Below, in pieces: positions 12,420-23,299 of a DNA stretch of 64,000 nt. The stretch comes from Endomychus coccineus (lineage: Eukaryota; Arthropoda; Insecta; Coleoptera; Endomychidae): assembly GCA_958510875.1 (NCBI GenBank), contig OY294068.1, forward strand, positions 35,940,297 to 36,004,296, read 5' to 3'. Position 1 is the stretch's first letter, and every line of letters starts with the position of its first letter. A program made the translations under genes and the position numbers. The notes beneath the pieces were generated by a model. The model saw nothing but the letters and a program-made list of their open reading frames with translations. It was not told the DNA's origin and did not search any database.

Positions 12420-12613
12420 CAGTTTCTTATCGATCTTACTTTGTCCACAATTACACACAAAATGGATACTTTTATATCTGCATCCAATCTTTGCCCCTGT
12501 GGCGAAACTAGTGATCTATTGTATCAATCTCTTGATTCTCCCATGATTTGCTACCGCATTGACATACTTGGCTTGTGCCATCAAATCACAGAGAACCAGG
12601 TAGTCTCTTTCTG
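12420..12613 (+). mobile_element. Possible LINE ORF2 C-terminus (cysteine knuckle)
   Basis: One open frame reads LIDLTLSTITHKM, then SNLCPCGETSDLLYQSLDSP and CYRIDILGL before a stop. The CPCGExSDLLxxxLDxP pattern resembles the zinc-knuckle segment that closes the ORF2 of some insect LINEs. There is no adjacent RT domain, so identification rests on this short pattern alone. Confidence 0.35.
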
Positions 12614-13450
12614 AGATTAATTATCTGTAATTCTGAGTGGAAACCGTTACTCAGATTATTCAATCAGTTACGTTACACGTTCTAAAAACGATGATGACAA
12701 ATATTTTTTTGCTCAACTTTGTGTTAAATTCCCTCATTTTTGTGTCTGAAATATCTAAATAAGGGATCTGATATCAACAGTATTGAAGGAAGCAATCTGA
12801 AAATTCAAGACATGGTAGGTAATAGCAGCTGATCATGAGTGAGATCCCCGTCCACCTTGTTTAAAGCAAATAGCATAATGAATTTTCACCTTTTTTTGTT
12901 GAAGAAAGCTATAACGTGGAGTTACCTAAATTATTATGACCTTCTGTTTATAGAATGTACTCTATTTTTGTCCTATTTTATATCCTGGCTACTTCAATTT
13001 TTCCGGAAGCATGAAGGTTTCATTCTACGGTTTGTAAATAGTGTAGGACATTTTTGCCATATCTTCGCACTGAGGACTTTTTACGGGTTATGGTCGAATT
13101 TTGCATTCGAATTTCTCGACTCTAGATAATCGCATCGATATGCGGTTTCAGCCGTTGTAATGTATTTTTTGCCCTTTAATTGGAGTTCATGTTGACCTTG
13201 ATCCAACGAGAGATCCAGATATATAGACTATATGTTCTGGGCAATTTTCAATTTTTCTGCCGAAAATTCGATTCAAATGGAAGAAGAAACATGCAAGGAC
13301 TCAGATAAGTCGTATTCTCATGTTCATACAAACTGGGCATTTAAACGATTCATTACCACACATTTTAAAATAATTATTTCGCGTGAAATTTGACTGCCGA
13401 AATAAAATTTATCGAATACCCTCTAACAGTTAACTAAGAAGTAAACATCA

Positions 13451-13600
13451 TTCATTGAAAATACTGTTACAGTATTGAGAACCCTTCAGGTACCAAGTAG
13501 CCATCATCATAGTGAAATTAATTAGAAATCAAATGTACCTGATTAAATACTATTCGGGTATATTGTTAATATTAATTATTATAATAACCATAAACGAGAA
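13451..13600 (-). repeat. Penelope-like 3'-end repeat
   Basis: Read on the minus strand it carries TGATGATGGCTACTTGGTAC followed by CTGAAGGGTTCTCA. The same block occurs at 14.37, 27.7, 30.0 and 47.8 kb. At 47.8 kb it lies directly after a PLE endonuclease tail, which identifies it as PLE 3' UTR. The inverted pair GGCTAC/GTAGCC-type stem between TGATGA and GAAA-like sequence resembles a hammerhead core. Confidence 0.5.
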
Positions 13601-13604
13601 ACGT

Positions 13605-13735
13605 GTTGCTGCTTGGAGATAGATGAAAACTGTGCGTGGCAAAGTTATTCTTCGCAAATCATTTGAATAGGTTACTGATTTTTACATAATTGTTTCACAT
13701 TCTATAAGACACTCTTCGCATTTGTGTAAAGATTC
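13605..13735. repeat. Dispersed repeat, copy 1 (second copy at 16.6 kb)
   Basis: A stretch of about 120 bases (GCTTGGAGATAGA, then TTACTGATTTTTACATAATTG, then AGACACTCTT) matches 16,590-16,712 closely. Both lie near PLE pieces (this one downstream of a 3'-end repeat, the other downstream of an endonuclease), so it may be PLE-associated sequence. No coding capacity. Confidence 0.5.
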
Positions 13736-14371
13736 CTCATCTTATAACACAGCTAAATAATAGTCAAATTATTAATATTTAAAAACAAATGTATAAAACT
13801 GAATTTTCCGCTTCTTGGAAACGAACCCAAGTCTATCGAGTGGGATTTTGATATCCTAACCCCTAGATCACACCCCCACTTATTATAAACTGTTGAAGAA
13901 CGGTGTGAGTTTAACTTTACATCAATAATTGTTGAGCGACTTTGTTGAAATTTGGTTGAAAGCAGTTTCAAGTTTACTTGAATTTACTGTGTAAGTTTTG
14001 AATCAATTCAATGTACTTATACTGCATGAGTGATGATTGAAAAAAAATTTCAATCTTTCATAAAGGGTGTGTTTATCATACGATTTCTCTGAAAAATGAT
14101 ATGATTTGTCACCGAACATCAAAAGATTCTTTGTGAAAATTTGAATATGATACATTTAGTTTTTGAGTTATCGTGTATACAAGATTTCGTAATCTACAGG
14201 CAGACATACCGACGATTTTTCTCAAAGATACATGAAATGGGATGAAAAATAGTATGGTGCAAGAACTTTTGCATTAGGACTTTTTCAAATGATTCCAGAA
14301 ATAGCTTGAGTAAATGCAATATACTCTTTTCGACTTAATCGCAAAGAGTATAATTGGAAACAATCACTCTG

Positions 14372-14835
14372 ATTCACTGAAAATACTATTAAAGTACTGA
14401 GTACCTTTCAGCTACAAATTAGTCATCATCAGAGTAAACTAAATTAGAAATCAAATGTGCCTATTTGAATACTATTTGTGGTTAATAATGAAAACCCATA
14501 TAAAGAAAAATCTGCGTTAGCCGAACATATTTTAAATACAGGTCACACTATTTGTCAAGAAAGCTTGTCACATTTAAAATACAGTATTGACAAATATCTA
14601 AGTAGATAGAAGGGATGGGAAACATAAGGCGACAAAGCGATTAATCGAATTCAGATTCATGTCTAGCTGAGAGTAACCTCTTGTTTGCATTTTACAATTG
14701 TGTTCAAACAGATACATTTTGATTTGTAGTTGTGGTTACTTTAATGGTTGCTATTTGATAGCTGAACGATCTTCAGTTACTTTGACATTGTTTCTAGCGG
14801 ATAAGGGTTATTGTTTCTTATTTAAAGTGTTATAG
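14372..14835 (+). mobile_element. Penelope-like element: endonuclease tail between inverted 3' ends
   Basis: The middle (14,506-14,612) encodes KSALAEHILNTGHTICQESL and YSIDKYLSR, the C-terminal part of a PLE GIY-YIG endonuclease (the conserved S-x-LAEH-x-x-x-TGH block). It is followed at about 14,660-14,835 by the family 3' UTR in the same direction and preceded at 14,372-14,490 by the same 3' UTR in the opposite direction. So a short endonuclease remnant sits between inverted copies of the element's end. Stops follow the tail, and no RT is present. Confidence 0.6.
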
Positions 14836-15425
14836 TGTATCCATAGTGTGAACTCTTTTATAGTTTATCAGTGTTACTAATCAAGAAAGGCAAAAGCATG
14901 GCTGATCGATGAAGTAATAAAATATAGTGAACGTGCTGCAACATTCATTGTCACTCTATTACAAAAAAAGTAATAAAATGGCGTGACCATTATGAACTCT
15001 CGAGCTTCAACTTTAAAGTGGTTGGTTGAATGATAATTGTGTCACACCGGATTGTGCATCGGCCATACAACTTAAACCGTGTAAGCTTCAAACTGATTTC
15101 ACGATCAAATCGAACTAGCAACATGTGTTTCAAAAACTGTATGCGGTCTTTTAATCCTCCTACTTTTGAACACTGTTCGAGTCAGATTAATAGTTGACTG
15201 AATGATGAAACGTTGCGGCCTGCTTTTTCGCTTTCAGAGCTGAGATAATTTATGTGCATTGTTATAATGCGTCATACTTTTTATTGTATTTCCGGAATGG
15301 AATATGAGTATTCAACAAAATCCTCAGATCTCAATTTAGACATGATAATCCAATAATTCCGGAACTATTCTCTCTCCTTTATATCACTTCAATGTACAGA
15401 TAACTCAAGTCGTCGGCTTCTGAAC
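14836..15425. other. No feature recognised
   Basis: AT-rich spacer between two PLE pieces, without identifiable coding sequence. Confidence 0.25.
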
Positions 15426-15427
15426 AT

Positions 15428-16335
15428 GTGCTTGATCACAAATCTGGAAGTTTCAAACAAACTGCAGGTCCTTCAAGTCACACTTTAGGGTATGAATATA
15501 GATTGAATTTCTTAATTTATAGAGGTAACGTAACATTTAACATAGGATTATTGAGACGAATAAACATAGATATTAGAAAAAAAAATTTATCCGCGTATAA
15601 AACACATAGATGTATCCACTAAATTCATCTCTTTGACATGTTTTGGTCCAAAAAGTGAACCTATTGCTAACATTTTATCACGCCATAATTTTGAAATCAG
15701 TTTCAGACCTCAAAATAAACTTTACCATCTTACATACAACGCCAAAGACAAAATCAATAAATATAGTAAACCTGGAGCTTATAAGATAATATGCCCAGAC
15801 TGTGATGACTTTTATACAGGTAGAACTTGTCGTAATTTCAAATTCAGATACGGGGAACATTTTCGTTCGTTTAGACTCAACAAAACTGACTCAAACTTTG
15901 TTAATCATTCTTTACAAACTGGTCATAATTTCCCTAATTTAGATAGCCTAAGCATCTTACATAACCAAACCAGAGGTTATAAATTAAATACATTAGAATC
16001 AATAGAGATTTATAAAGGTGTCAAAAACTCTAATAAAAATATCCTCAATGACCAGTTAGACCTATATCAAAGTGATCTTTTCATGTGTCTTTCAAATCGC
16101 TCTTAAAATAATTCTTAGAATATTAAATTATAATCACACTAATTTACAAATTGTTTACTATGTAATATTGTACTTTCTTAGGATTTACCTGTTTTGGAAT
16201 TTCCGTTGATCCCTTAACCTCAACCCTACTTTACTCTAATCTATTTATACTTCAACTGTTTCATTGATTTCTTCATCATTTTCTATTTGTTTGATAATGG
16301 CACTTCGGTGTTGAAACTATAGTTACGTTTTCCCG
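15428..16335 (+). mobile_element. Penelope-like element with intact GIY-YIG endonuclease frame
   Basis: The 157-codon frame at 15,633-16,106 carries the PLE endonuclease: GAYKIICPDC (GIY), FYTGRT (YIG), FKFRYGEH (catalytic arginine and histidine), NFVNHSLQTGHNF, and LESIEIYK with the catalytic glutamate. It is uninterrupted to its stop, but the RT domain that should precede it is missing; the 64-codon frame upstream is not recognisable RT. The 3' UTR contains, at 16,291-16,317, TTGATAA then GGCAC-TTCG-GTGTT (a stem with a UUCG loop) then GAAAC, a hammerhead-like arrangement. PLEs are retroelements whose endonuclease lies C-terminal to the RT; this copy is a 5'-truncated relic. Confidence 0.8.
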
Positions 16336-16341
16336 TTATTA

Positions 16342-16585
16342 TTAATAAAAGTGGTATAAAAACATAGTAGTTTTTCTATCATATAATCGAAATAAATATT
16401 TAAATTTAGGCCAATCAACATTTTTGAACGTCTGGTTCCAAACTTTAACCAGAAAAGTTCCATGTTTTACATTGCTGTTGATGTAAGCATCTGAGCCGAA
16501 TGCTATTACTGAATGAGCTGTCCAAGCCACTGCCTCATTCAAAAACATTCAATATGAGAAGAACAGTAATACCAACATCAATTTA
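16342..16585. other. No feature recognised
   Basis: Short AT-rich interval after the PLE 3' UTR. A 68-codon minus-strand frame here has no recognisable motif. Confidence 0.2.
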
Positions 16586-16715
16586 GCGTGGTCGCTTGGA
16601 GAATAGAAAAGAATTACTCTTCACAAATTATTTGATTTGGTGTTACTGATTTTTATATAATTGTTTAATATTATATAAGGCACTCTTTAGCATTAGTGTT
16701 GAAACGAAGCACTTT
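16586..16715. repeat. Dispersed repeat, copy 2 (first copy at 13.6 kb)
   Basis: Matches 13,605-13,735 over about 120 bases: CGCTTGGAGAATAGA, then TTACTGATTTTTATATAATTG, then AGGCACTCTTTAG. The 5' and 3' limits are not sharp. Confidence 0.5.
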
Positions 16716-17087
16716 TACAATAACAATCAGCGTCAATAACATGACTTTGCGTAACGTAATTGCAACAAATATAATTGTGAGTATATGTTTTTATATATAT
16801 TTATTTATTTAAATATTATTATAGCCATTTATTGTTTATTTCACCTAATTTTTCAAATAATGGATGCAAAAAACTATATAATTTTGATTCATGTTCATAT
16901 TATCCTCATTTATATAGATTTTTATTTGACTTAATTCTTAGGGTAAATCAATTCTTAATGTATGTAATTTATCAACTACAATTTAATGAACATCATTTTT
17001 TCTTCTTCTTTTTAAGATCTAATTTTCTTCAGGTTTGCGCACAGACACCTAGTAGTGTCTTTTGCAGGGTGGTATATATGTAATATA

Positions 17088-18030
17088 CAGGGTGTCACAG
17101 GTTTTAGTAGCAGAACTTCAACAGTCGATAGAAAAATTGATTTTGAGAAAAAAAAGTTCCTATTAACATATATGCACAGACGCTTAGTTTTTGAGATACA
17201 GGGTAGGGTGTTGAAATTGAAAAAAAAATTTAATTTTTTGCGAATATTTCCGGAACCGTTTATCGTACAAGAAACAGCTTTTGTAAGCGTTCTCTACTCA
17301 TAGTTAGCTATGATCTGTGCAATAAAAAATTTTTTTTTACTCTTAATTGGTGAAGATTTTGAAGGGGTAGTGGGTGTTTTTTCCCCAACTTTTACGCCAC
17401 TGGGAAAAGTATAGTTTTGACAACCATTTGAACCGCCAATGTTTTCTACACAAAAAAAGTACTCTTGGTCATAAGCTCTAAAGTTGACTGTTTCCGAGAA
17501 AAATCAATTTTTATGTTGAAAAACATGGTCAATTCCTAGTAATTAAACAAAATTTATTCAAACGTTGGAACAAGTAACAAAACCAAAAGATTGACCATGC
17601 TTTTCAATATAAAAGTTGATTTTTCTTGAAAACGGCCAACTTTAGAGCTTATGACCAGAGTACCTTTTTTGTGTAGAAAACATTGGCGGTTCAAATAATT
17701 GTCTCAAAATTGTACTTTTTCCAGTGGTGTAGAAGTTGGGGAGAAAATCACTCACTACCCCTCCAAATCTACACCAATTATGACTGAAAAAATTTTTTTC
17801 ATTGCACAGAACATAGCTTACTATGATTAAAAAATGTTCACCAAAGCTGTTTTCTGTACGATGAACGGTTCCGGAGATATTCGCAAAAAACGAAATTTTT
17901 TTTTCAATTTCAACACCCTGTATCTCAAAAACTAAGCGTATGTGCATATATGTTAATAGGAACTTTTTTTCTCAAAATCAAATTTTCTATCGACTGTTGA
18001 AGTTTTGTTCCTAAAACCTGGGACACCCTG
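17088..18030. mobile_element. Foldback DNA element, 943 bp palindrome with TA flanks
   Basis: The two halves are inverted copies: left arm 17,088-17,533 and right arm 17,590-18,030 around a loop of about 56 bp. The ends are CAGGGTGTCACAG and CTGGGACACCCTG, each next to TA (or TATA), consistent with a Tc1/mariner-type target duplication. The arms match along their whole length (for example GCGAATATTTCCGGAACCGT against ACGGTTCCGGAGATATTCGC) with scattered changes. No transposase is encoded. Frames in the arms are mirror copies and not real genes. It is a non-autonomous element mobilised, if at all, in trans. Confidence 0.8.
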
Positions 18031-18039
18031 TATATAATT

Positions 18040-19000
18040 TTGTTACTTTACACCAATGTATTTTACATTTTACACCTGAATAAACATTATTATAAATATA
18101 TGTCATTACCAGTCTTTATTTACGCTTAGGGTGACCTCTGGAACAAAGAGCGTGAACTATATTAGTCATGTTGCAAAACGTCGTACTGAATAAGGGAAGT
18201 CAATGAGACTGTTAACAGTTTTTGGAATTCACTTGCAATTGGAGAATAGGTGCCATAATGACATGATAACCTTTTGGCAGTATAAAAGAGCAATTGGAAT
18301 GAAGTGGGGTTTGGGGCCTAAGCAGCTGATTTGGGTCTACTCAGCTATTATTATCTCAAGCCTCAGTCATGCAGTTCTCGTATGATGAAAATAATCGAAC
18401 TGGTTATAGCACAGAAACTCCTGGACATAATACAGAGACTCTTGCTCAAAGACATTACATCCACCGACTGCAGCATTGAGGGTCTTGCTGGGCGTTTCAC
18501 AGTCATATTCCTCAGCAATGACGATGAGGAATCTGGCAATGATGGCGGTCTACAGCTTGGCTGCAATGGCTCCCTGAAGAGATGGATTGTAGATCAATCC
18601 CGTCTATTTGGGGGGCAGCATGAAAGGCTGCGCCTAGAACCGCTCCACAGAATAAAAGTTCTGTGAGTCGCGGATCAGAATTTCAGTTGAGATCTTTACA
18701 GGTCCCGGAAATCTGATGAAATTTAAACATATACACACATCAAAAGAATCTAAGGGTCAAGCATAGTTTGGGATTGTTTGTTAATTCTCGGAGATACACG
18801 TGGCATTATCGCGTTGCAGATCTTTGTTTGTTATTTACACAATACTTTTTTATCATTTTGAACATCATGGCATGTGTTCATTTTTTTTCCAACAACTATT
18901 CATTTTCTTCATGTCGTTCCTTGTTTCATTCATCAGATCAAATCAGATGTTATCCGACCAGCGAATGGTAATTATTGGAAATTTTGAGTAGTGTTGTTTG
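18040..19000. other. Unassigned; GC-richer patch at 18.37-18.67 kb
   Basis: The patch at 18,370-18,665 is open in one frame on each strand and is clearly richer in GC than its flanks. On the minus strand pieces such as YNPSLQGAIAAKL and EEYDCETPSKTLNAAVGG look protein-like, broken by a stop. I do not recognise a family. It could be part of an unidentified mobile-element protein. Confidence 0.25.
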
Positions 19001-19008
19001 TCAAAATT

Positions 19009-21010
19009 ATGGAACGTAACCTTCAGAGAGACGTGCACTTAAGGGCCATTGGAATGCTTCAAGCTGGAATGTCGCAGAGGGTTTTTTCCAATGAATTAGG
19101 GACTAACAAGTCCCCTATAAGTCGTTTATGGATTTGTTATAATCAAACTGGTGATGTTAGAGAGCAACATACTGGCCGTACCAGAATAACAACGGCGGCA
19201 CAGGACAGATTTCTGAAAAAGCTCTGAGAAATCCAACCCACACGGCAGGTCAACTAAGTTTGGAACTCAGAAACGCTCACCATATACAGATAAGAGACCA
19301 AACAGTGAGATATAGACTACACGAGTCCAATTTACGTGCCAGGCGTCCACGGAGAGCTCCACCATTATCCAGAGGAAATCGCGAGGCCCGAATTGTCTGA
19401 GCTAGAAATCACATCGAATGGGGCGTGCAAGAATGGACTGTGTTGTTTGGTAATGAATCGAGATTCGGTTTACGTCCAGATACTAGACGTACTCATGTAT
19501 GGAGACAACCTGGAAATGTTTGGAGACTTAGGACTGCACAGGAAGTTCGCAGCTACCAAGGCGGAACGGTGATGGTTTGGGGTCGTATCAGCATTGGCGG
19601 AAGAAGCGACCTCGTATTGCTGGGTAGGTTCGTGAATGCTCTTAGATATAGGGACCTGATATTAGAATCATTAGTCATTCCGTATGCAGCTGCAATAGAT
19701 GAAAACTTCATCTTCATGCATGACAATGCGCGCCCTCATACCGCCGCGATCGTAAGAGATTACTCGGATGAGAGTGGTTTAAGTGTTTTGGATTGGCCTG
19801 CTCAATCGCCAGACCTGAATCCGATTGAGCACGTGTGGGATTTGCTTGGCAGACGAATTTTAACGTCAAATAAATCAAGACAATCAAAACAATCGAATGT
19901 TACAAACAGCTCAAACAAGTGAAACACACGATCAAGATAAACGAAGTTTTGTTTTTATTAGACAGTAAATTGAAAAACCGTGAATATTTTTGTGGAAATG
20001 GAGTCACATTTTCTTGGTTTCTGGAGCAACAGACCATATAGTAAATCGACTGAATATCTTCAGTCAATATAATAAACTGCAATCTCCAATCTATCTCTCT
20101 GTGGCGAAAAATAATACGGAATTGAAAGCGACGGCCAAAGGAACAATTGAAGTCACCAGTAACATGGGAGTCACTGGCGTCTTAGAGAATGTCCTGTATT
20201 TCCATTGCAAATAATCCAACCGCTCATAAGCGATCAAAACATATCGATATAAGTATCATTTTACTAGAGAGCAGATAGAAAAGAAATCAATAATTCTAAA
20301 ATATATTTCCACAGGAGAGCAATTAGCTGATATTTTCACCAAGCAAGTGCCAGGACCACGATTCCAGGAGATACGTCTCAACATTGGCATAAAGGAATAA
20401 GATAAAAATGGAATTATTATTTGTGAAATTTTTTGGTCTGGTTGGGTTTTTCTAGGGTTTTCTCCAACTCACCGCAACAAATGTTGGACCATTCTCATTG
20501 TTAATATACTCCCCTAGATAGCAAGATAACTAGATAGCTAGAAAGCTATATAGATAGACAATGAATGCAATGAGTACTGTATCATCCAAAATTTACAATA
20601 TCCAGGTTTCAGTAAAACACTTCAATTCTTGAGGGGGGCTGTTGAATTCTTAGAATATTACGCAGAATGTAATCGTTTCTTTCTTAGAAACTAAACATCC
20701 AACCCTCACTATTAGCAGGTACCGTCCCTTTCTATTTATAGAAGGACTTAAGTTTGTTTTGTATATGTATAATATACTTAATTAGTAATATACGAACCAT
20801 TGACTGTAACGGATGTGACAGACTCTTTGCATTCCTAATTTTCAATAACAAAACATTTCAAGGTTCTCCCAGACACGAAATCAATTGTTCCATACTCTGG
20901 TTGAAGAATGGAATGCGATTGATCAGGAAAGCATCGATAACCTTATTCTCAGCTTACCAAATCGATGTAGGGCAGTTTTGAACAATCGCGGTGGACACAC
21001 TCTGTATTAG
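19009..21010 (+). mobile_element. Tc1-type transposase gene, split by a copia remnant
   Basis: Starts MERNLQRDVHLRAIGMLQAG with the paired helix-turn-helix (SQRVFSNELGTNKSPISRLW), shifts frame near 19,220, and continues through FGNESRFGL, GTVMVWGRIS, FMHDNARPHTA and SPDLNPIEHVWDLLGRRI (19,425-19,862). The last part, RNQLFHTLVEEWNAIDQE through NRCRAVLNNRGGHTLY and a stop (21,008-21,010), resumes at about 20,861 after roughly 1 kb of copia sequence. Of the DD34E triad the second D (HDN) and the E (PIE) are present, but the first D is replaced (FGNESRF for the usual FxDESRF). Dead by frameshift, substitution and insertion. Terminal repeats were not identified. Confidence 0.85.
19870..20860 (+). 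mobile_element. Ty1/copia remnant nested in the Tc1 gene
   Basis: Two copia blocks are fused. First comes the protease region (VLFLLDSKLKNREYFCGNG, then after a frameshift SGATDHIVNRLNIFSQYNK; DSGATDH normally holds the catalytic aspartate, here VSGATDH). At about 20,210 the sequence jumps to the very end of the polyprotein: NPTAHKRSKHIDI, then TGEQLADIFTKQVPGPRF and LRLNIGI-like residues, stop at 20,400. Integrase, RT and most of RNase H are deleted. A polypurine tract (GAGGGGGGC, 20,631-20,639) precedes a probable 3' LTR at 20,640-20,860 (TGTTGAATTC to AAACATTTCA). No 5' LTR is visible, so the left junction is approximate. Confidence 0.75.
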
Positions 21011-21014
21011 ACAT

Positions 21015-21500
21015 TGACCAGTGACAATTTTTTTCTCAGAATCTTAAGTGCATTGAATTCGAATTTTTCACTCTTTTCAGTTAGATTAAAGCTTTCAATT
21101 GATTTGCAAACTTTGTATGAAATTATAAATAAATTATGTGGCAAAAGATTATGTTCTACGTGGGTAACAAAAATTGTATTGAATTTCCCATTACCAAGTG
21201 ACGAAACCCTAAAAATATCGCTGACCCCTTCATTTTTTTGATGTGTGTAGTCGGGAAAAGTGGCACTCCCTGTTGTATGAGATGCGAGGGAAACAAAGTG
21301 GAGTCGTCAACACATGTTCTTTTTGAGTGTCTTACGCTCATTCGAAACAGGTTTACCTGTCTAGGCCTGAGGATCATCACGGCCGATAACAAGCGTAAAA
21401 AATATCTTTGGATTCTGCAGAGGAACGAGGTATCCAAATACCTCCTGAAAAACGTAGCAGGGGATAGTGTCTTTGGCTAAGTGCACTGAACTTTTTTTCA
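21015..21500 (+). mobile_element. Non-LTR retrotransposon ORF2 tail
   Basis: At 21,238-21,480 one frame reads GTPCCMRCEGNKVESSTHVL FECLTLIRNRF in two adjoining blocks, a CxxC...H...C knuckle like that at 2.5 kb, ending NEVSKYLLKNVAGDSVFG and a stop. The frame upstream (21,014-21,241; ALNSNFSLFSVRLKLSID) may be its RNase H region but is not clear. RT is absent. Confidence 0.5.
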
Positions 21501-22183
21501 GGCTCACTACCATCTCAACCAATACCGAATATCAAGCAATATTTTATAATTTTGTTAATTAATGATTGAATCATTAGCATTTTGCTGCCCAGCTTTGTAC
21601 ACCAGTATGCATGAGAGTTGAATAATGGTACCTACCAGATATCTGATGAATCATTTCTTGAGCCAGAAGCTTGTAAATATTATTCCAAGGAAGGTGTCAA
21701 ATTTCCTCCCAAATATCTTCGAATTCGTAATTATTTTATCAAAAGTTACCTGAAATGAGAGCTAATCTGTAAGCGTGCGTTGTTCCTTACCCTCTGTGGG
21801 CGAGACCTTTAAAGTTTATGCGATGAAATTTTAATGACGTCCAGCCCTTATCAGAAAGTATCGTTAATATTGTATGAACACGGATGGATAAATCTAATGA
21901 AATTTAGGAATGATATTCTTGACTGACCGGTACATAAAATATTAGTGAGTTTAGGGAGCTATGTCACAGCGAATAAATAGAACGCTTACCAACTACTATT
22001 CATATATCATGACTGAACTTATCTGAAGAGAAATAAATTCTACAACTTATTCCCCAGTATCAAAATACAGATTCAGAAAAATATCATAAACATAACATTT
22101 ATTGAACGTACTGAGATATTTTTACATTTTCAGTTTCGAATTAGAAACCGAATAGGGAGGTTATTCATGTAACTAGAATAGTA
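21501..22183. other. No feature recognised
   Basis: AT-rich sequence between a LINE tail and a deletion-derivative DNA element. No coding or repeat signal that I can match elsewhere. Confidence 0.25.
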
Positions 22184-22767
22184 CCGAGATATCAAAAATT
22201 ATCTTGGTCAAGGGTGGTTGTGGAATCTAAAACGTGTCTTACTTTACGTTTGAAATAATTATGTCACTGTCACACTGACATCATCAATAACCTACAAATT
22301 TCATACCTATTTATTTCAGTTGTAAAACAATAATGAAATACAAATTGAAATTTATATTGGTCAAGGGTGCTTGTGGAATGTAAAACGTGTATCTTACTTT
22401 AAATTTTTGAATATGTTTTGTTGTGTCAGAATCTGTTAAGTCATTGTGCTGAAATTTTCTAACCCAGTTTTTGAATCATGCCTCTTACCACACAACAAAA
22501 AATGTTCATGATTGAAGCCTATTTTATAACGGGTGCGCTAGTTAATGGACATTGGCAATACAGTCAACGTTTGTGTTTGGACGATTAAAACCGTTATTTC
22601 ATTATTTGTAGTTCATTATTGGTTTACAACTGAAATAAATAGGCATGAAATTTGTAGGTTATTGATGATGTTAGTCTGACAGTGACATAATTATTTCGAA
22701 CGTAAAGTAAGACACACGTTTTAGATTCCACAACCACCATTGACCAAGATAATTTTTGATATTCCGG
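22184..22767 (+). mobile_element. Deletion-derivative DNA element (same family as 54 kb), rearranged
   Basis: Flanked by TA on both sides and bounded by CCGAGATATCAAAAATTATC and GATAATTTTTGATATTCCGG. Left block 22,184-22,330 is the family's 3' end in reverse. The middle block from about 22,340 is its 5' end, followed by the transposase start (MPLTTQQKMFMIEAYFITGA, 22,480 on) cut short after WQYSQRLCLDD. The right block 22,610-22,767 is the 3' end in forward direction. So both termini derive from the 3' end, giving an inverted terminal repeat of about 150 bp. Confidence 0.75.
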
Positions 22768-22769
22768 TA

Positions 22770-23299
22770 GAATATAGCATTGGCTTGAGTCTTTCGTCTT
22801 GGACCCGTAAATCCTTCGAAAATGGATCAATTTTGATGGAAGAAAGTGCTTTCTCTCCAGAATGTTATCAGAAAAAAGTCGAACATGAATAAAATTGCAC
22901 AAATTGTTTATATTGTAAATAAACAATCAGCTCATTTTTGAGATTACATCAAAATTTCTAAAAAATTCAAAATTTGACCGTTGATGGGATAAAGACTATT
23001 TTTTGCTATGAATAGTTTATTTATTAACAAAATAAATGAATTCGATCAAAACTCCTACTTTAGGACGTTTTCGGATAATTTCGGTATATTGAGTTCGATT
23101 TTATCGTGAATATCGTCAAATGTGTACCCACACATTAACTGATTTGTTATAAACAAATTATATTTATCATTAAATATACGAATTTGTCGAAAATGTCGAG
23201 TTAATGGATCTGGATCTGATAATTTTTTCCTCTTGAGCACGGTCTTATTGCTATATTGGCCTATTTCCATATCCATTTGACTGCATTATGTATTATTTG
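22770..23299. other. No feature recognised
   Basis: The minus-strand frame at 23,055-23,276 (73 codons) has ordinary composition but no motif that I can name. The interval lies outside the terminus of the hAT element at 23,300. Confidence 0.25.

Noticed and set aside
17055..17947. Frames of 82 and 101 codons sharing a FEIQG...KKK...RIF/NISGTVH pattern
   Set aside because: Same situation: inverted arms of the 943-bp foldback, not a duplicated gene.
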